Assembly: GCF_009674605.1 (NCBI RefSeq) | Contig: NZ_WKJO01000001.1 | Location: 868,001 to 932,000 of the forward strand | Direction: 5' to 3' | Source: Haloferax litoreum | Lineage (GTDB): Archaea > Halobacteriota > Halobacteria > Halobacteriales > Haloferacaceae | Length of the DNA: 64,000 nucleotides | Shown here: one piece after another, positions 51,496-60,028 of the stretch | How positions within the stretch are numbered: position 1 is the first letter of the stretch | Layout: each line of letters starts with the position of its first letter | The notes under the pieces: model-generated | Seen by the model: the letters and a program-made list of their open reading frames with translations, nothing else | What the model was told of the DNA's origin: nothing | The model's database searches: none | Translations under genes and position numbers: made by a program

Positions 51496-51690
51496 TCAGT
51501 CTGCACTCGCCGAGTGGTCGGTAGACGTTGCCGTAACGGGTGCATCGTCCTCGCGCACCGAGACGCCGTGGCGCTGGAGGGCGACGCGGAGTTCGTCCTC
51601 TGAGTACCCAGACCGGGTCGCCGCCTGTGAGAGCGTCAGTGTTCCACTACGATACAGTGTGATCGCCGTGGCGAGTGCGTTAGAGTGCAT
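51496..51690 (-). CDS. Small HTH protein
   Basis: 64 residues. The N-terminal two-thirds reads TAITLYRSGTLTLSQAATRSGY then SEDELRVALQRHGV, a helix-turn-helix of the UPF0175/antitoxin type also listed for haloarchaeal DUF7317, followed by a polar Ser/Thr/Asp tail. It probably binds DNA or a partner protein. No toxin gene is next to it. It faces the AT-rich region 51691-52098, which may hold its promoter and operator. Confidence 0.8.
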   Translation of the reverse strand: MHSNALATAITLYRSGTLTLSQAATRSGYSEDELRVALQRHGVSVREDDAPVTATSTDHSASAD

Positions 51691-52098
51691 GACCGATATC
51701 CTCTCTTCAATCGCATTTGTGTTAACTATTTCGTGAGAAACCGTGTCAAAGACATAATTAAGGACAGTATAGATTTACGATTGTGGATCAAACATCGTTA
51801 TCACACTCAATCTGACCAAGACCATTAACAATCATTGAAGATTTGTGTCGTAGCGACGGGAACCCTTGGACGGAGAGAGTATTTTAGTTGTTTTACGATA
51901 TACTATCACATATTAATACGTTCCCGCCGGCGGCGGTTCGACCCGAACGTCACCGAGGGGGTTCCCGACAGGGTCGCTCACCGACGAACGCCCGTTCGTT
52001 CACTGGACATCGTCCGCACCGTAGCACCCGCTCACGCCGTTATCAGTCGCGCGAACCGGTGCAAAAGCGTTAATTACCGCATTCCCGAGGCAACGAAC
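51691..52098. other. AT-rich gene-free region
   Basis: No supportable ORF on either strand; frames of 60-116 codons across it are not coding in style. The left part to about 51920 is AT-rich with several TATA-like runs (for example CATAATTAAG, CATATTAATAC). The right part is GC-rich and ends with GCGTTAATTACC, the promoter of the 28-residue gene. It may contain the HTH gene's regulatory region. Confidence 0.5.
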
Positions 52099-52185
52099 AT
52101 GGACCGACAGCAATTCATCGCGCTGACGCTCGTGGCACTGATGATGGGGTCGACGCTGTTCTACGGGGTCAGTTTCATCCTGTAA
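52099..52185 (+). CDS. 28-residue single-helix membrane microprotein
   Basis: ATG at 52099, TAA at 52183-52185. The product MDRQQFIALTLVALMMGSTL then FYGVSFIL is one membrane helix with a short charged N-terminus. A TATA-like GTTAATTA at 52068-52075 is centred 27 nt before the ATG, as expected for a leaderless gene. The stop abuts the stop of the helicase gene opposite, with no bases between. Coding nature is supported by promoter position and the clean hydrophobic sequence; function unknown. Confidence 0.65.
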   Translation: MDRQQFIALTLVALMMGSTLFYGVSFIL

Positions 52186-54063
52186 TCACTCGCCCCACAC
52201 GTCAGAGAGCGGGTGACTATCTCGACTCTCGTCGTCGGAACCACCCGACTCAGAGCGATTGCGCCGAGTCGACTGTCCTCCACCCGTCCGAGTGCTGTTC
52301 GACCCCGACCCTCCGCTCCGACCACCGGACCGGGACTGCGAACGCTGCGATGACTGCCCGCCGAGGTTCGCACTGCCGAGACTCGAATGGTCGCCGCGGG
52401 CGTTGCTTCCGCGCCCGCCGGCGGCGACGGGGTCGAACTCGGGGAGGTCCGGTTTCGTCATCCGGTCGACCTGTTCTGCGAACCAGTCGGGCATGTCGTG
52501 GCGCGTCTTCTCGAACAACTGGAGGAGACTGCTGTCGGCGATGTAGGTGTCGCCGTAGTCGTCGGGGGCGCGGACGACCCGGCCACACGCCTGAATCACG
52601 GTCCGAAGGGCCGCGCGGCGGTACCACGACCACTGCCCGTCTTCGAGGCGGCGGGCGACGCGCGAGTCGTTCGTGTTGAGGTACGGTGCCTTACACAGCA
52701 CCTGCCATCGACACAGGTCGCCCTTCAGGTCGAGTGCCTCTTCCATCTTGACCGAGAGGAACACCTCCGGGTCGTCGGTTGCTTTCCACGTCTCCAACTC
52801 GGCGTTACGGTTGTCCCTGTCGTGGCCGTGGATACGGTTTCCGAGGCCCATCTCGGCGAGACGGCGGCGTAGTTCCGCCTGAATCGCGTAGGAGTGGCAG
52901 TGAATCAGGCCCTTCTCGTCGGGATGTTTCGCCATCAGACGGACGACGAGTCGGGCGATTTTGGGGAGTGTCTCGTCGCGGTGCTCGTACGTCATCTTCC
53001 CCTGCGTCACGTCGTACAGCGGGCGGTTTTCGACCGGGAAGGTGTGTCCAACGTCCACGAGTGCGACGTTCGCGGGGTTCAATCCGACCGACCGACAGAA
53101 CGCGTCTTTGTTCAGAATCGTCGCCGACAGGAGGGCGAACTTGTTTCCGCGGTCCCAGACGGTGTGCTGGAGGTACTTCGCCGGGTCGAGCGGTTTGATA
53201 GCGATGGGTGACCCCTCACCGTCGTGCTGGTCGACGACCCACGTCGTCGGACTCTGGGGGTCGCGGTAGTCTTCGACGAACCACTTGAGTTCCGAGCGGA
53301 GTTCCTGTAACCGGTCGCGGCGGGCGGCCTCCTCTGGAGTCAACTCGGCCTTCGTCAGTAACTCGTCTTTCGCACGCTTGCAGACGCCGACGAGCGTCTC
53401 GGCGAAGCGCGCGGCGCGTTCCACCGGGTCACCCGCCTCGGAGAGGTCCGGCACGCCGATGTCGTCCCACACCGGCACTGTCCGAGGTTTGAGGTCGATA
53501 GTCGCGTACATCTCGGCCCACTCGGCCAGTCCGTGCGCCTCGTCGATGACGACCACGTCGCGTTTGCGGAACACGTCAGACCCGGCGGTCTGCATGAAGT
53601 ACGCGAGCGTCATCGCCGCAATCTGGCGGTTCGACGCGATGGCGCGGTCGGAGAAGTACGGACAGCGGTGTCGGACGGTGCAGTCGAATCCGCGCGTTCG
53701 GGCACACGGCGCACGGTCCACCGGCGTGTCCTCTTCACCCCGGATGATACAGTTGTAGTTCGACTTCCCGCGGATAATCTTGAGGTCCGAGAGCAAGTCG
53801 TCTTCGGCGACGTCGTCGAGTTGCGACACCTGTGGCGTGGTGTAGTACGCGTCCGTCGCCTCCGCGGGTGACGACTCTTCGACGGTCTGGGCCGTGCCCG
53901 CGATGGAGCGTGCGAGGAGGGACTTTCCGCTCCCGGTCGGAGCGCGAACCAGCACCACGTCCTTGCCGTCTTCGAAGGCGGCGCGAATGTCACGCAGGGC
54001 TTGCTCCTGATTGCCGCGGAAACTGGGGGCTGGGAACGAGTCGACGATGCGTGACGGGTCCAC
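52186..54063 (-). CDS. XPD/DinG-like superfamily 2 DNA helicase
   Basis: 625 residues. Walker A APTGSGKS near residues 41-48, DEAH at 174-177, and motifs III to VI in the C-terminal half (LLSATILNKDAF, LIHCHSYAIQ, VKMEEALDLKGD, QACGRVVRAPDD). Four cysteines at about 105, 120, 128 and 134 are arranged as the 4Fe-4S domain of XPD/FancJ/DinG helicases. After residue 555 the tail is low-complexity, rich in Ser, Gly, Gln and Arg. It unwinds DNA 5'-3' in known relatives for repair or R-loop/replication problems. Divergent from the small Zn protein; its stop abuts the microprotein's stop. Confidence 0.93.
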   Translation of the reverse strand: MDPSRIVDSFPAPSFRGNQEQALRDIRAAFEDGKDVVLVRAPTGSGKSLLARSIAGTAQTVEESSPAEATDAYYTTPQVSQLDDVAEDDLLSDLKIIRGKSNYNCIIRGEEDTPVDRAPCARTRGFDCTVRHRCPYFSDRAIASNRQIAAMTLAYFMQTAGSDVFRKRDVVVIDEAHGLAEWAEMYATIDLKPRTVPVWDDIGVPDLSEAGDPVERAARFAETLVGVCKRAKDELLTKAELTPEEAARRDRLQELRSELKWFVEDYRDPQSPTTWVVDQHDGEGSPIAIKPLDPAKYLQHTVWDRGNKFALLSATILNKDAFCRSVGLNPANVALVDVGHTFPVENRPLYDVTQGKMTYEHRDETLPKIARLVVRLMAKHPDEKGLIHCHSYAIQAELRRRLAEMGLGNRIHGHDRDNRNAELETWKATDDPEVFLSVKMEEALDLKGDLCRWQVLCKAPYLNTNDSRVARRLEDGQWSWYRRAALRTVIQACGRVVRAPDDYGDTYIADSSLLQLFEKTRHDMPDWFAEQVDRMTKPDLPEFDPVAAGGRGSNARGDHSSLGSANLGGQSSQRSQSRSGGRSGGSGSNSTRTGGGQSTRRNRSESGGSDDESRDSHPLSDVWGE

Positions 54064-54133
54064 GATGGTTTCTGTCGGTGGGGAGGCCTAAATCCACCGC
54101 TCCCGGTCGAAAACGGCGAGGAGAGTCCGGGTC

Positions 54134-54337
54134 TTAGAGCGCGGCAACGTCTTCTGCGGTCGGTTCGCGGTCACCGGGCAACTGCTCCATGCACTCGAAA
54201 CAGAGGAAGTGTTCCGACCCATCGACGAGTTCGAGCGTCATCCCGCCCGACGAGGAGGTTGGGAAGTTCCACAGGTCGCCGATGCCGCCGGCGATACGGA
54301 CGCCCTTCCCACAGGCGTCGCACGGTTCAGAGGTCAT
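54134..54337 (-). CDS. Small zinc-ribbon protein
   Basis: 67 residues from the ATG at 54337 (MTSEPCDACGKGVRIAGG). The two knuckles CDAC near residues 6-9 and CFEC near 48-51 frame a compact domain (LWNFPTSSSGGMTLELVDGS). It resembles a haloarchaeal family I recall as DUF7561. The open frame extends 19 codons upstream, but that part is unlike haloarchaeal protein. Function unknown. It lies just upstream of the helicase gene on the same strand, possibly in one transcript. Confidence 0.82.
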   Translation of the reverse strand: MTSEPCDACGKGVRIAGGIGDLWNFPTSSSGGMTLELVDGSEHFLCFECMEQLPGDREPTAEDVAAL

Positions 54338-54448
54338 ACGACGAGTGAGGTGACGAAGCGCCAAAAGCACCCCGCCCAGCGCGACGTGTGCCACACAGAC
54401 GACAGCGCGCCGGGAAGTTCATGTCGATAGGCGTATAACTTCTATGGC

Positions 54449-55345
54449 ATGCGTGTCGACTGCGAAGGGTGTGCAGGATGTTGCGTCGACTGGCGACCAG
54501 TCTCGCCGCTCCCACTCGACCACGAGCGACGGGGACCACGTGCCCCACTCGACGACACGTACAACCTCGTCCCACTGACTCGCGACGAGATTCGGAACTT
54601 CGTCGACGCCGGCCTCGGCGACGTGCTCACGCCCCGTCTGTGGGAAGTCCCGTCCGGTGAGGGCGTCGAAATCGACGGGACCGAAGTGGCGACGATTGGC
54701 GGCAACCCGGCGTTCTTCGTCGGCATGCGCAAGCCGCCGAAACCCGTCGCCCCGTTCGACCTCGACAGGACGTGGCTCCGTGCCTGCACCTTCCTCGACC
54801 CCGAGACCCTCCAGTGTCGCATCCACGACACCGACCTCTACCCTGCCGAGTGTTCGGAGTACCCCGGACACAACCTCACGCTCGACCAAGAGACGGAGTG
54901 CGAACGAGTCGAGGAGTCCTACGGTGGCGAGCGTCTGCTCGACGAGACGCCGCCAGACGACCAGCACGGGTTGCTCCTCGGTCCACACGCACTCGGCGCG
55001 AAGGTGTTCGTCCACCCTGACCCGGCACGACTCGACGGCGTGATAGACCGACTCCAGCGTCGGTCGTTGACCCCGGAAGACAGGGCCGAGTTCGTCGGCG
55101 TCGCAGTCGGGTCGCATCCGGGGTCGGTAGAAGTAGACCAGACGCGCGCCCGAGACGCGCGTGAGCGCACGCTGAAGTCGGCGTCGTGGGGCGGCGAACT
55201 CGTCGACGAGTGGGAGGCAGTCGCCGCCACACTGGGGTCGGCGGCCGCAGATGCCCCACACCCTGACGACGTCGAAGTTGCTCGCGGTGCACCCGAGACA
55301 CCGGGATGGGATACCATCCGGGCAGAGACAGGGCCCGAGGACTGA
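54449..55345 (+). CDS. YkgJ-type cysteine-cluster protein
   Basis: 298 residues. The N-terminus CEGCAGCC (residues 5-12) is the CxxCxxCC motif of the YkgJ family; further cysteines occur in LRACTFLDPETLQCRIHDTDL and YPAECSEYPGH near 110-145. The cysteines could hold zinc or an Fe-S centre; the family is of unknown function, and relatives act in Fe-S or oxalate chemistry. The acidic C-terminal half has no known domain. Divergent from the zinc-ribbon gene. The ATG overlaps no other gene. Confidence 0.85.
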   Translation: MRVDCEGCAGCCVDWRPVSPLPLDHERRGPRAPLDDTYNLVPLTRDEIRNFVDAGLGDVLTPRLWEVPSGEGVEIDGTEVATIGGNPAFFVGMRKPPKPVAPFDLDRTWLRACTFLDPETLQCRIHDTDLYPAECSEYPGHNLTLDQETECERVEESYGGERLLDETPPDDQHGLLLGPHALGAKVFVHPDPARLDGVIDRLQRRSLTPEDRAEFVGVAVGSHPGSVEVDQTRARDARERTLKSASWGGELVDEWEAVAATLGSAAADAPHPDDVEVARGAPETPGWDTIRAETGPED

Positions 55346-55393
55346 GAGAGACGCGACGAGAGTTTAACACCTTGCGCAGCGTCACCACACACC

Positions 55394-56338
55394 ATGAGAG
55401 TTCTCGTGACCGGTGCGACCGGATTCGTCGGCCACTGTCTCGTTCCCGCCCTCCTCGACGCGGGTCACGACGTCGTCGCCTTCGTCCGCGACGCGAGTCG
55501 CTACACCGGGCCAACGGGGGCCGAGGTCGTCGAAGGCGACTTGCTCGACGCGGCGACGCTCGCGCCCGCCATGGAGGGCGTCGACGCGGCCTACTATCTC
55601 GTCCACTCGATGCGGTCCGGTGGCGACTTCGAAGAACGTGACCGACTCGCGGCCCGCAACTTCGTGGACGCGGCGGACGCAGCAGGCGTCGAACGTGTCG
55701 TCTACCTCGGTGGTCTGGGGGAAGAGCGAGACAGACTCTCGCCACACCTCCGGTCGCGACGCGAAGTCGAACATCTCCTCTCGTCGGGGTCGTTCGACCT
55801 CACCACACTCCGGGCGGCAATCATCGTCGGTGCCGGCAGCGCGAGTTTCGACATGGTTCGCCAACTCGCGAAGCGTCTCCCGGTGATGGTGACGCCGCAG
55901 TGGGTCGAGACGAAGTGCCAACCAATCGCCATCGACGACGTGGTCGCCTACCTCGTCGGCGTCCTCGACCATCCCGAGACGGCGGGCGAGACGTACGAAA
56001 TCGGCGGCCCAGACGTGCTCACGTACCGTGACATGCTCCAGCGCGTCGGGACCCACCTCGGCCAAGCGCCGCGAATCGTCCCGGTTCCGGTGTTGTCGCC
56101 GCGCCTGTCGTCGTACTGGATTGGTCTCGTGACCGACGTGGACACGGACGTCGCGCGTCCCCTCATCGAGGGGCTAAAGAATCCGGTCGTCGTCACCGAC
56201 GACCGCATCCGAGACATCGTCACGGTCGATTTGACACCGTTCGACGTTGCTGTCGAACAGGCCTTACACGAAGAGAGCGAGGAGGAACCGATTCGTATCG
56301 AACCCGCGACCGAAATGCCGTCACAGGCCGACGAGTGA
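55394..56338 (+). CDS. NAD(P)-binding SDR-like protein (NmrA type)
   Basis: 314 residues. Rossmann motif VLVTGATGFVGHCLVPALL near residues 3-21, VVEGDLLDAATL near 44-55, a YYLVHSM segment and RVVYLGGLGEE near 98-108. The catalytic Tyr-Lys of classical SDRs is missing, as in atypical SDRs that bind cofactor for quinone or nucleoside-diphosphate-sugar chemistry. The second half includes TYEIGGPDVLTYRDMLQRVG. Function not predictable. It follows the YkgJ gene by 48 bases. Confidence 0.85.
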   Translation: MRVLVTGATGFVGHCLVPALLDAGHDVVAFVRDASRYTGPTGAEVVEGDLLDAATLAPAMEGVDAAYYLVHSMRSGGDFEERDRLAARNFVDAADAAGVERVVYLGGLGEERDRLSPHLRSRREVEHLLSSGSFDLTTLRAAIIVGAGSASFDMVRQLAKRLPVMVTPQWVETKCQPIAIDDVVAYLVGVLDHPETAGETYEIGGPDVLTYRDMLQRVGTHLGQAPRIVPVPVLSPRLSSYWIGLVTDVDTDVARPLIEGLKNPVVVTDDRIRDIVTVDLTPFDVAVEQALHEESEEEPIRIEPATEMPSQADE

Positions 56339-56405
56339 GAAGCGGCGACACGTCACCCGTCGTGACAGTGTCGATTGATAAGCCACGGGTCCCTACGACG
56401 TGGAT

Positions 56406-57101
56406 ATGAACGACGCCCCGGAGTACGGTGAGACGTGGGTGTACGAGAGCATCGTCGGTGCGCTTCCGGGCGTCGATATCGGTGACGCGGGAGCCATCGC
56501 CCTCCAAATCGCCGTGTTCGAAGCCGCAGTCCTCGTCTTGGCGTGGGTGTACGACCTCTGGGCGGCGGCTATCGCAGGGACGGCGGCCATCGTCGTCGCC
56601 GCCGTGGGAAGTGTCGTGATGCTCCGCATGGGCGAGCGAACCCGCGCGGCCATGGTTCCCGCCCCGTATCGACGCCTCCTCTTCGGGTCGAGCATCGAAG
56701 TCGTCCTCGGCATCCTCGCGTTCGTCGCCCTCGTGACACACCTGTTCGTGTTCGACCCCCGGCAAGCGGGGACACCGCTCTTGACCGTGCTCTTCGGGCC
56801 GGAACCACCCGTCGTCGTCGTCTACCTGATGCTCCTCGTCCTCTGGGACCTCTGTTATCGCATCGGTACCTCGTGGTGGGCCGCCGTCGTCGGTCTCTGG
56901 GGTGCGGTCCGCTACCGCTTCGACGAACCAACTGCGCGAACGGTCCGGCGCGTGAATCTCCTCAACGTCGGGTTCGGCGTCGCGCAGGTGCTCGTGATTC
57001 CGTTTATTCTGGACCAACCGGTCTTGCTGGTCGCCGTCGGTGGGCACGTCGTCGCCGTGACTGTCGTCTCGGTGACGGCAGCGGCGCTCGTGCGAACGTG
57101 A
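56406..57101 (+). CDS. Multi-pass membrane protein (unknown)
   Basis: 231 residues from the ATG at 56406 (a GTG two codons earlier is possible). About six hydrophobic segments, including LQIAVFEAAVLVLAWVYDLW, AIAGTAAIVVAAVGSVVML, VVLGILAFVALVTHLFVF, VVVVYLMLLVLWDLCYRIG and VLVIPFILDQPVLLVAVG. No motif of a known transporter was seen. It may belong to a haloarchaeal family, but I cannot name it. Upstream TATA-like GATTGATAAG occurs about 30 nt before. Confidence 0.8.
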   Translation: MNDAPEYGETWVYESIVGALPGVDIGDAGAIALQIAVFEAAVLVLAWVYDLWAAAIAGTAAIVVAAVGSVVMLRMGERTRAAMVPAPYRRLLFGSSIEVVLGILAFVALVTHLFVFDPRQAGTPLLTVLFGPEPPVVVVYLMLLVLWDLCYRIGTSWWAAVVGLWGAVRYRFDEPTARTVRRVNLLNVGFGVAQVLVIPFILDQPVLLVAVGGHVVAVTVVSVTAAALVRT

Positions 57102-57125
57102 GGCGCAGACAGGAAAGTGGTCGGC

Positions 57126-57302
57126 CTAATCGTCCGACTTCATCTGCTTGAACTGTTCGAGAAGCGCCTCCGTCGAATCTCCGGAGTCGTACTCGATAGA
57201 GCCGTGGTAGGTCGTCCGGTCGTCGTCGGTGCCGGGTTCGACCTGGCTCGTCATGCGTTCACGGCGTTCGTGTTCGGCTTCGTCGTAGGCACCCATTGAC
57301 AT
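57126..57302 (-). CDS. Small haloarchaeal protein, DUF5786-like
   Basis: 58 residues from the ATG at 57302 (MSMGAYDEAEHERRERMTS); the second ATG at 57296 is possible. Strongly charged, no membrane segment or cysteines, ending DSTEALLEQFKQMKSDD. The motif SMGAYDExExERR and the C-terminal LLEQFK motif are those of a haloarchaeal small-protein family I recall as DUF5786. It may be a partner or regulator in stress. Function unknown. Confidence 0.8.
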   Translation of the reverse strand: MSMGAYDEAEHERRERMTSQVEPGTDDDRTTYHGSIEYDSGDSTEALLEQFKQMKSDD

Positions 57303-57449
57303 GATACACCATACCGTGCGGAGGTGTACCACATATATCTATCGGAGATGTTCAGAGTATTGATACATATCCCCCGGACGTAACGATAGCGACGACAGAG
57401 ACGAGCGCCGGCGGGAAAGGATAAAAACACCTGACGGACTACACCGTGT

Positions 57450-58454
57450 GTGGCACGCCCCCTTCGATTTCGCTATGCTCCCGGCCGGTGGGATATGTCG
57501 CGCGTCAACCGCGACGTCTACCAGCCGCTCGACGCCAACCTCGGTGCGACGATGAGCGCCCCGTGGTACGACCCACCCGACGGCTACGAGGCCCGTCGGT
57601 TCGACGTGGACAACGGTGATACGGCCCTCCTCGCGTGGACCGACGACCACGCGTACTGGCTCGGTAACACCGAGACACCGAGTTCGCTCTGGCGTACCGA
57701 CAAAGAATCGTTCGACGAAGCACCCTTCGAGATATCTCGCTGGGCCCAGCGCGAATTCATCGCCGAACTGTTCGAGGAGTCACCGTGGCTGAAGCCCTAC
57801 CCACACCTCTCGTGGTTCTTCCTGCCGGTGTTCCTCTCGAAAGACGGCCGCGAGACCACGCGCTCGTTCTTCTACGAACACGCGGCGGGGTTCCCCGACG
57901 CGACCCGCGACGAGGCACTCGAATTCTACGAGGACTTCTTCGCGACGGGCGTCCTCGACGAGTACCGCGAACTCATGGCCGGTAAACTCGGAACCTCTGA
58001 ATACTTCGACCCGACGCGGATGGCCGCCGCGATGGGCGAGTTCGACGTGGCATACCTCCTGACGGAAGCGGGCTACGACATCACGCCTGAAATCGAAGTC
58101 GCGACGGGGCACTCTATCGACTTCCGCGCAGAGAACACCCGCGCCGGCGGTGCACTCATCGAAGTGACGCGCCCCCTCCCTCCGAATCGGCGCTCGGTCA
58201 GCAACCCAATCGCCGCGATTCGTGACACGGCACAGACGAAGACGAACGGAGAGGGCCAACTCGCCGAGCACGGCGGCGGTGTGACCCTCTTCGTCGACTG
58301 TTCGTCGTACCCCGACGACGATTGGTCCGCTATCATGGGCGAACAACCAGACGTTCGACACCGCCCAGCCGTCGTGTTCAGACTCCGTCCGTCGGGACAC
58401 GTCGAGGGCTACTCGAAAGGGTCCGTTCCCGTGGACCTGCCGTGGCTTTCGTAG
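57450..58454 (+). CDS. DUF5784 family haloarchaeal protein
   Basis: 334 residues from a GTG at 57450 (ARPLRFRYAPGRWD). A TATA-like GGATAAAAAC about 25-30 nt upstream supports this start. Conserved blocks include WYDPPDGYEARRFDVDNGD, YWLGNTETPSSLWRTDK near 68-84, WFFLPVFLSKDGRETTRSFF near 126-145 and AGKLGTSEYFD near 173-183. A block near 212-234 reads PEIEVATGHSIDFRA, then ALIEVTRPLP; an Asp followed by a Glu in a hydrophobic strand resembles the core of PD-(D/E)XK nucleases, but the catalytic Lys is replaced or absent. The family is known only by number to me. Confidence 0.85.
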   Translation: MARPLRFRYAPGRWDMSRVNRDVYQPLDANLGATMSAPWYDPPDGYEARRFDVDNGDTALLAWTDDHAYWLGNTETPSSLWRTDKESFDEAPFEISRWAQREFIAELFEESPWLKPYPHLSWFFLPVFLSKDGRETTRSFFYEHAAGFPDATRDEALEFYEDFFATGVLDEYRELMAGKLGTSEYFDPTRMAAAMGEFDVAYLLTEAGYDITPEIEVATGHSIDFRAENTRAGGALIEVTRPLPPNRRSVSNPIAAIRDTAQTKTNGEGQLAEHGGGVTLFVDCSSYPDDDWSAIMGEQPDVRHRPAVVFRLRPSGHVEGYSKGSVPVDLPWLS

Positions 58455-58576
58455 CGGGGTTGTCCCGTGACCGTTCCTCCCGGCGTTCGAACCGGACGTG
58501 ACTGCGGTCGTGTCCAGAGAGAAAGACGCAGCGTAGCGAGTGCATAGCTACATCCGACATCCCCAGATAGACGGGT

Positions 58577-58678
58577 ATGCAGTGTCACTACTGTGACCGG
58601 GAGGCCGCATACGCCCCCGAAAAAGACCACGTCAAGGTCGGCCTCTGCAAGCGGCACCTCCGCGAGCACTTCCAGTAG
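58577..58678 (+). CDS. 33-residue DUF6757-like zinc-finger microprotein (short copy)
   Basis: ATG at 58577, TAG at 58676-58678. The product MQCHYCDREAAYAPEKDHVK then VGLCKRHLREHFQ has a CHYC knuckle and a CKRH half, a treble-clef-like small zinc site. Its first 28 residues differ from the 54-residue paralogue at 60029-60193 at only a few positions, but it stops 21 residues earlier, without the coiled C-terminus. It could be a shortened duplicate. No clear promoter was seen. Confidence 0.7.
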   Translation: MQCHYCDREAAYAPEKDHVKVGLCKRHLREHFQ

Positions 58679-58743
58679 CGTGACGAGCCACTGGCTCAGG
58701 GGACTGAGTTACTGAGAAAATTATTCCACAGGGTTTCCGGTGC

Positions 58744-59028
58744 TTAGAAGGAGACCATTTCGGGGCCGTCCTCACCGAGCGGCGACGGGTCACGGTCGCT
58801 GTAGTACCGCCGACCGATTGCCTCGTGACCGACACCGGTGAAGAGGGCGTCGCGGACGTCCTGGGGGCACGTGTACGTCTCGTCACCGAGACGAGCGAGA
58901 ATCTCTGCGACGGTCTCCTCGCCGTTCTGAAGCTCGATTACTTCGTCCCCGTAGTGTTGGGCGAAGTCGGTCGAGCTAGTCGGGTATTCGTGGCGATCGA
59001 TGGCGTCGCCGAGTCCATTCAGGCGCAT
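58744..59028 (-). CDS. DUF5789 family small protein
   Basis: 94 residues from the ATG at 59028 (MRLNGLGDAIDRHEYPTSST). The conserved blocks NGEETVAEILARLGDETY near 36-53 and RRYYSDRDPSPLGEDGPEMVSF at the C-terminus identify the haloarchaeal DUF5789 family. Acidic, soluble, no cysteine cluster. A TATA-like CATTAAGG at 59054-59061 is 29 nt before the start on the minus strand, in a region that also has several GTCCTTA copies. Function unknown. Confidence 0.87.
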   Translation of the reverse strand: MRLNGLGDAIDRHEYPTSSTDFAQHYGDEVIELQNGEETVAEILARLGDETYTCPQDVRDALFTGVGHEAIGRRYYSDRDPSPLGEDGPEMVSF

Positions 59029-59053
59029 TACACCCAGACAAATCCGGACCACA

Positions 59054-59110
59054 TCCTTAATGATTTTCCATGATTGTCCTTAGAGAATTGGTAGTCCTTA
59101 ATCGTCCTTA
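59054..59110. promoter_or_regulatory. Cluster of GTCCTTA heptamers between divergent genes
   Basis: GTCCTTA occurs at 59076-59082, 59094-59100 and 59104-59110, and ATCCTTA at 59053-59059, in the 130-nt gap between the DUF5789 gene (minus) and the PHP gene (plus). Spacings of 10 and 18 bases place two copies on the same face of the helix. They could be a regulator's binding site; the leftmost overlaps the DUF5789 TATA box. Confidence 0.4.
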
Positions 59111-59160
59111 ATTATAGTTCGTGCGCAAGACTTGTTGCCTCCTCGGACCCACGACGACGC

Positions 59161-59955
59161 ATGCACGACGACCCGCCGGTAGCGGACCTCCACCTCCATA
59201 CGACCGCATCGGACGGTCGCCTCACCACCGACCGTCTCCCCGATGCGGCCCGCGCGGGCGGTGTCGACGTGGTGGCGGTGACGGACCACGACCGCTATCA
59301 CCCGGAACTGGACGCGCCAGTCGTCGAGCGTGACGGCGTGGCCATCGTCCACGGCATCGAACTCCGCGTCGACGCCGGTGAACGTCGGGTCGACCTCCTC
59401 GGATACGGTGTCGAACGGCGCGCCGGACTCACTGCCGAAGTCGAGCGACTTCAGCAAAACCGGGTCGAGCGCGCGCGCAAAATCGTCGAGTACGTCGAAG
59501 AGACGACCGGCGTCCACCTCGATATCGACCTCCACGACGGTATCGGCCGACCACACATCGCGCACGCAATCGACACCAGCGACGCCCCGTACGACTATCA
59601 GGGGGCGTTCGACGAACTCATCGGCGCGGACGGACCGTGTTACGTTCCCCGGGACCTCCCGTCGTTCGACCACGGCGTGGGCGTACTGAACGATGCGTGC
59701 GCAGTCGTCGGCCTCGCACACCCCTTCCGGTACCGTGACCCGGCGGGCGCACTCTCCCTGTGTGCGGACCTCGATGCTGTCGAACGGTACTACCCGTACG
59801 GATACGAGACGGACGAGTCACTCGTCGACGACGCAATCGAGAAGTTCGACCTGTTCGCGACCGGCGGAAGCGACGCGCACGACGAGACGTTGGGCCGTGC
59901 TGGACCGCCAGAGTCGGCGTACAGTCAGTTTGCCGGTGAAATTCCCGGTCTCTAA
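59161..59955 (+). CDS. PHP-domain phosphoesterase (second copy)
   Basis: 264 residues. PHP metal ligands are ADLHLHTTASDG near residues 8-19, VAVTDHDRYHPEL near 38-50, GIELRVDAGERRVDLLGYG near 66-84, GRPHIAHAI near 123-131, GLAHPFRYRD near 182-191 and GGSDAHDE near 236-243. It shares the TrpH/YciV plan with the island copy at 9955-10824, about 40% of motifs being identical by eye. It may be a nucleotidase or exonuclease. Its GC-rich composition is that of the core genome, so it is probably the older copy. Confidence 0.88.
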   Translation: MHDDPPVADLHLHTTASDGRLTTDRLPDAARAGGVDVVAVTDHDRYHPELDAPVVERDGVAIVHGIELRVDAGERRVDLLGYGVERRAGLTAEVERLQQNRVERARKIVEYVEETTGVHLDIDLHDGIGRPHIAHAIDTSDAPYDYQGAFDELIGADGPCYVPRDLPSFDHGVGVLNDACAVVGLAHPFRYRDPAGALSLCADLDAVERYYPYGYETDESLVDDAIEKFDLFATGGSDAHDETLGRAGPPESAYSQFAGEIPGL

Positions 59956-60028
59956 CTCGTTAGTCAGCTAATAACTCCGGATTACCCCGGGGCGTAGACT
60001 TAAATCCTGTGACGACTGATGGGCGGGT

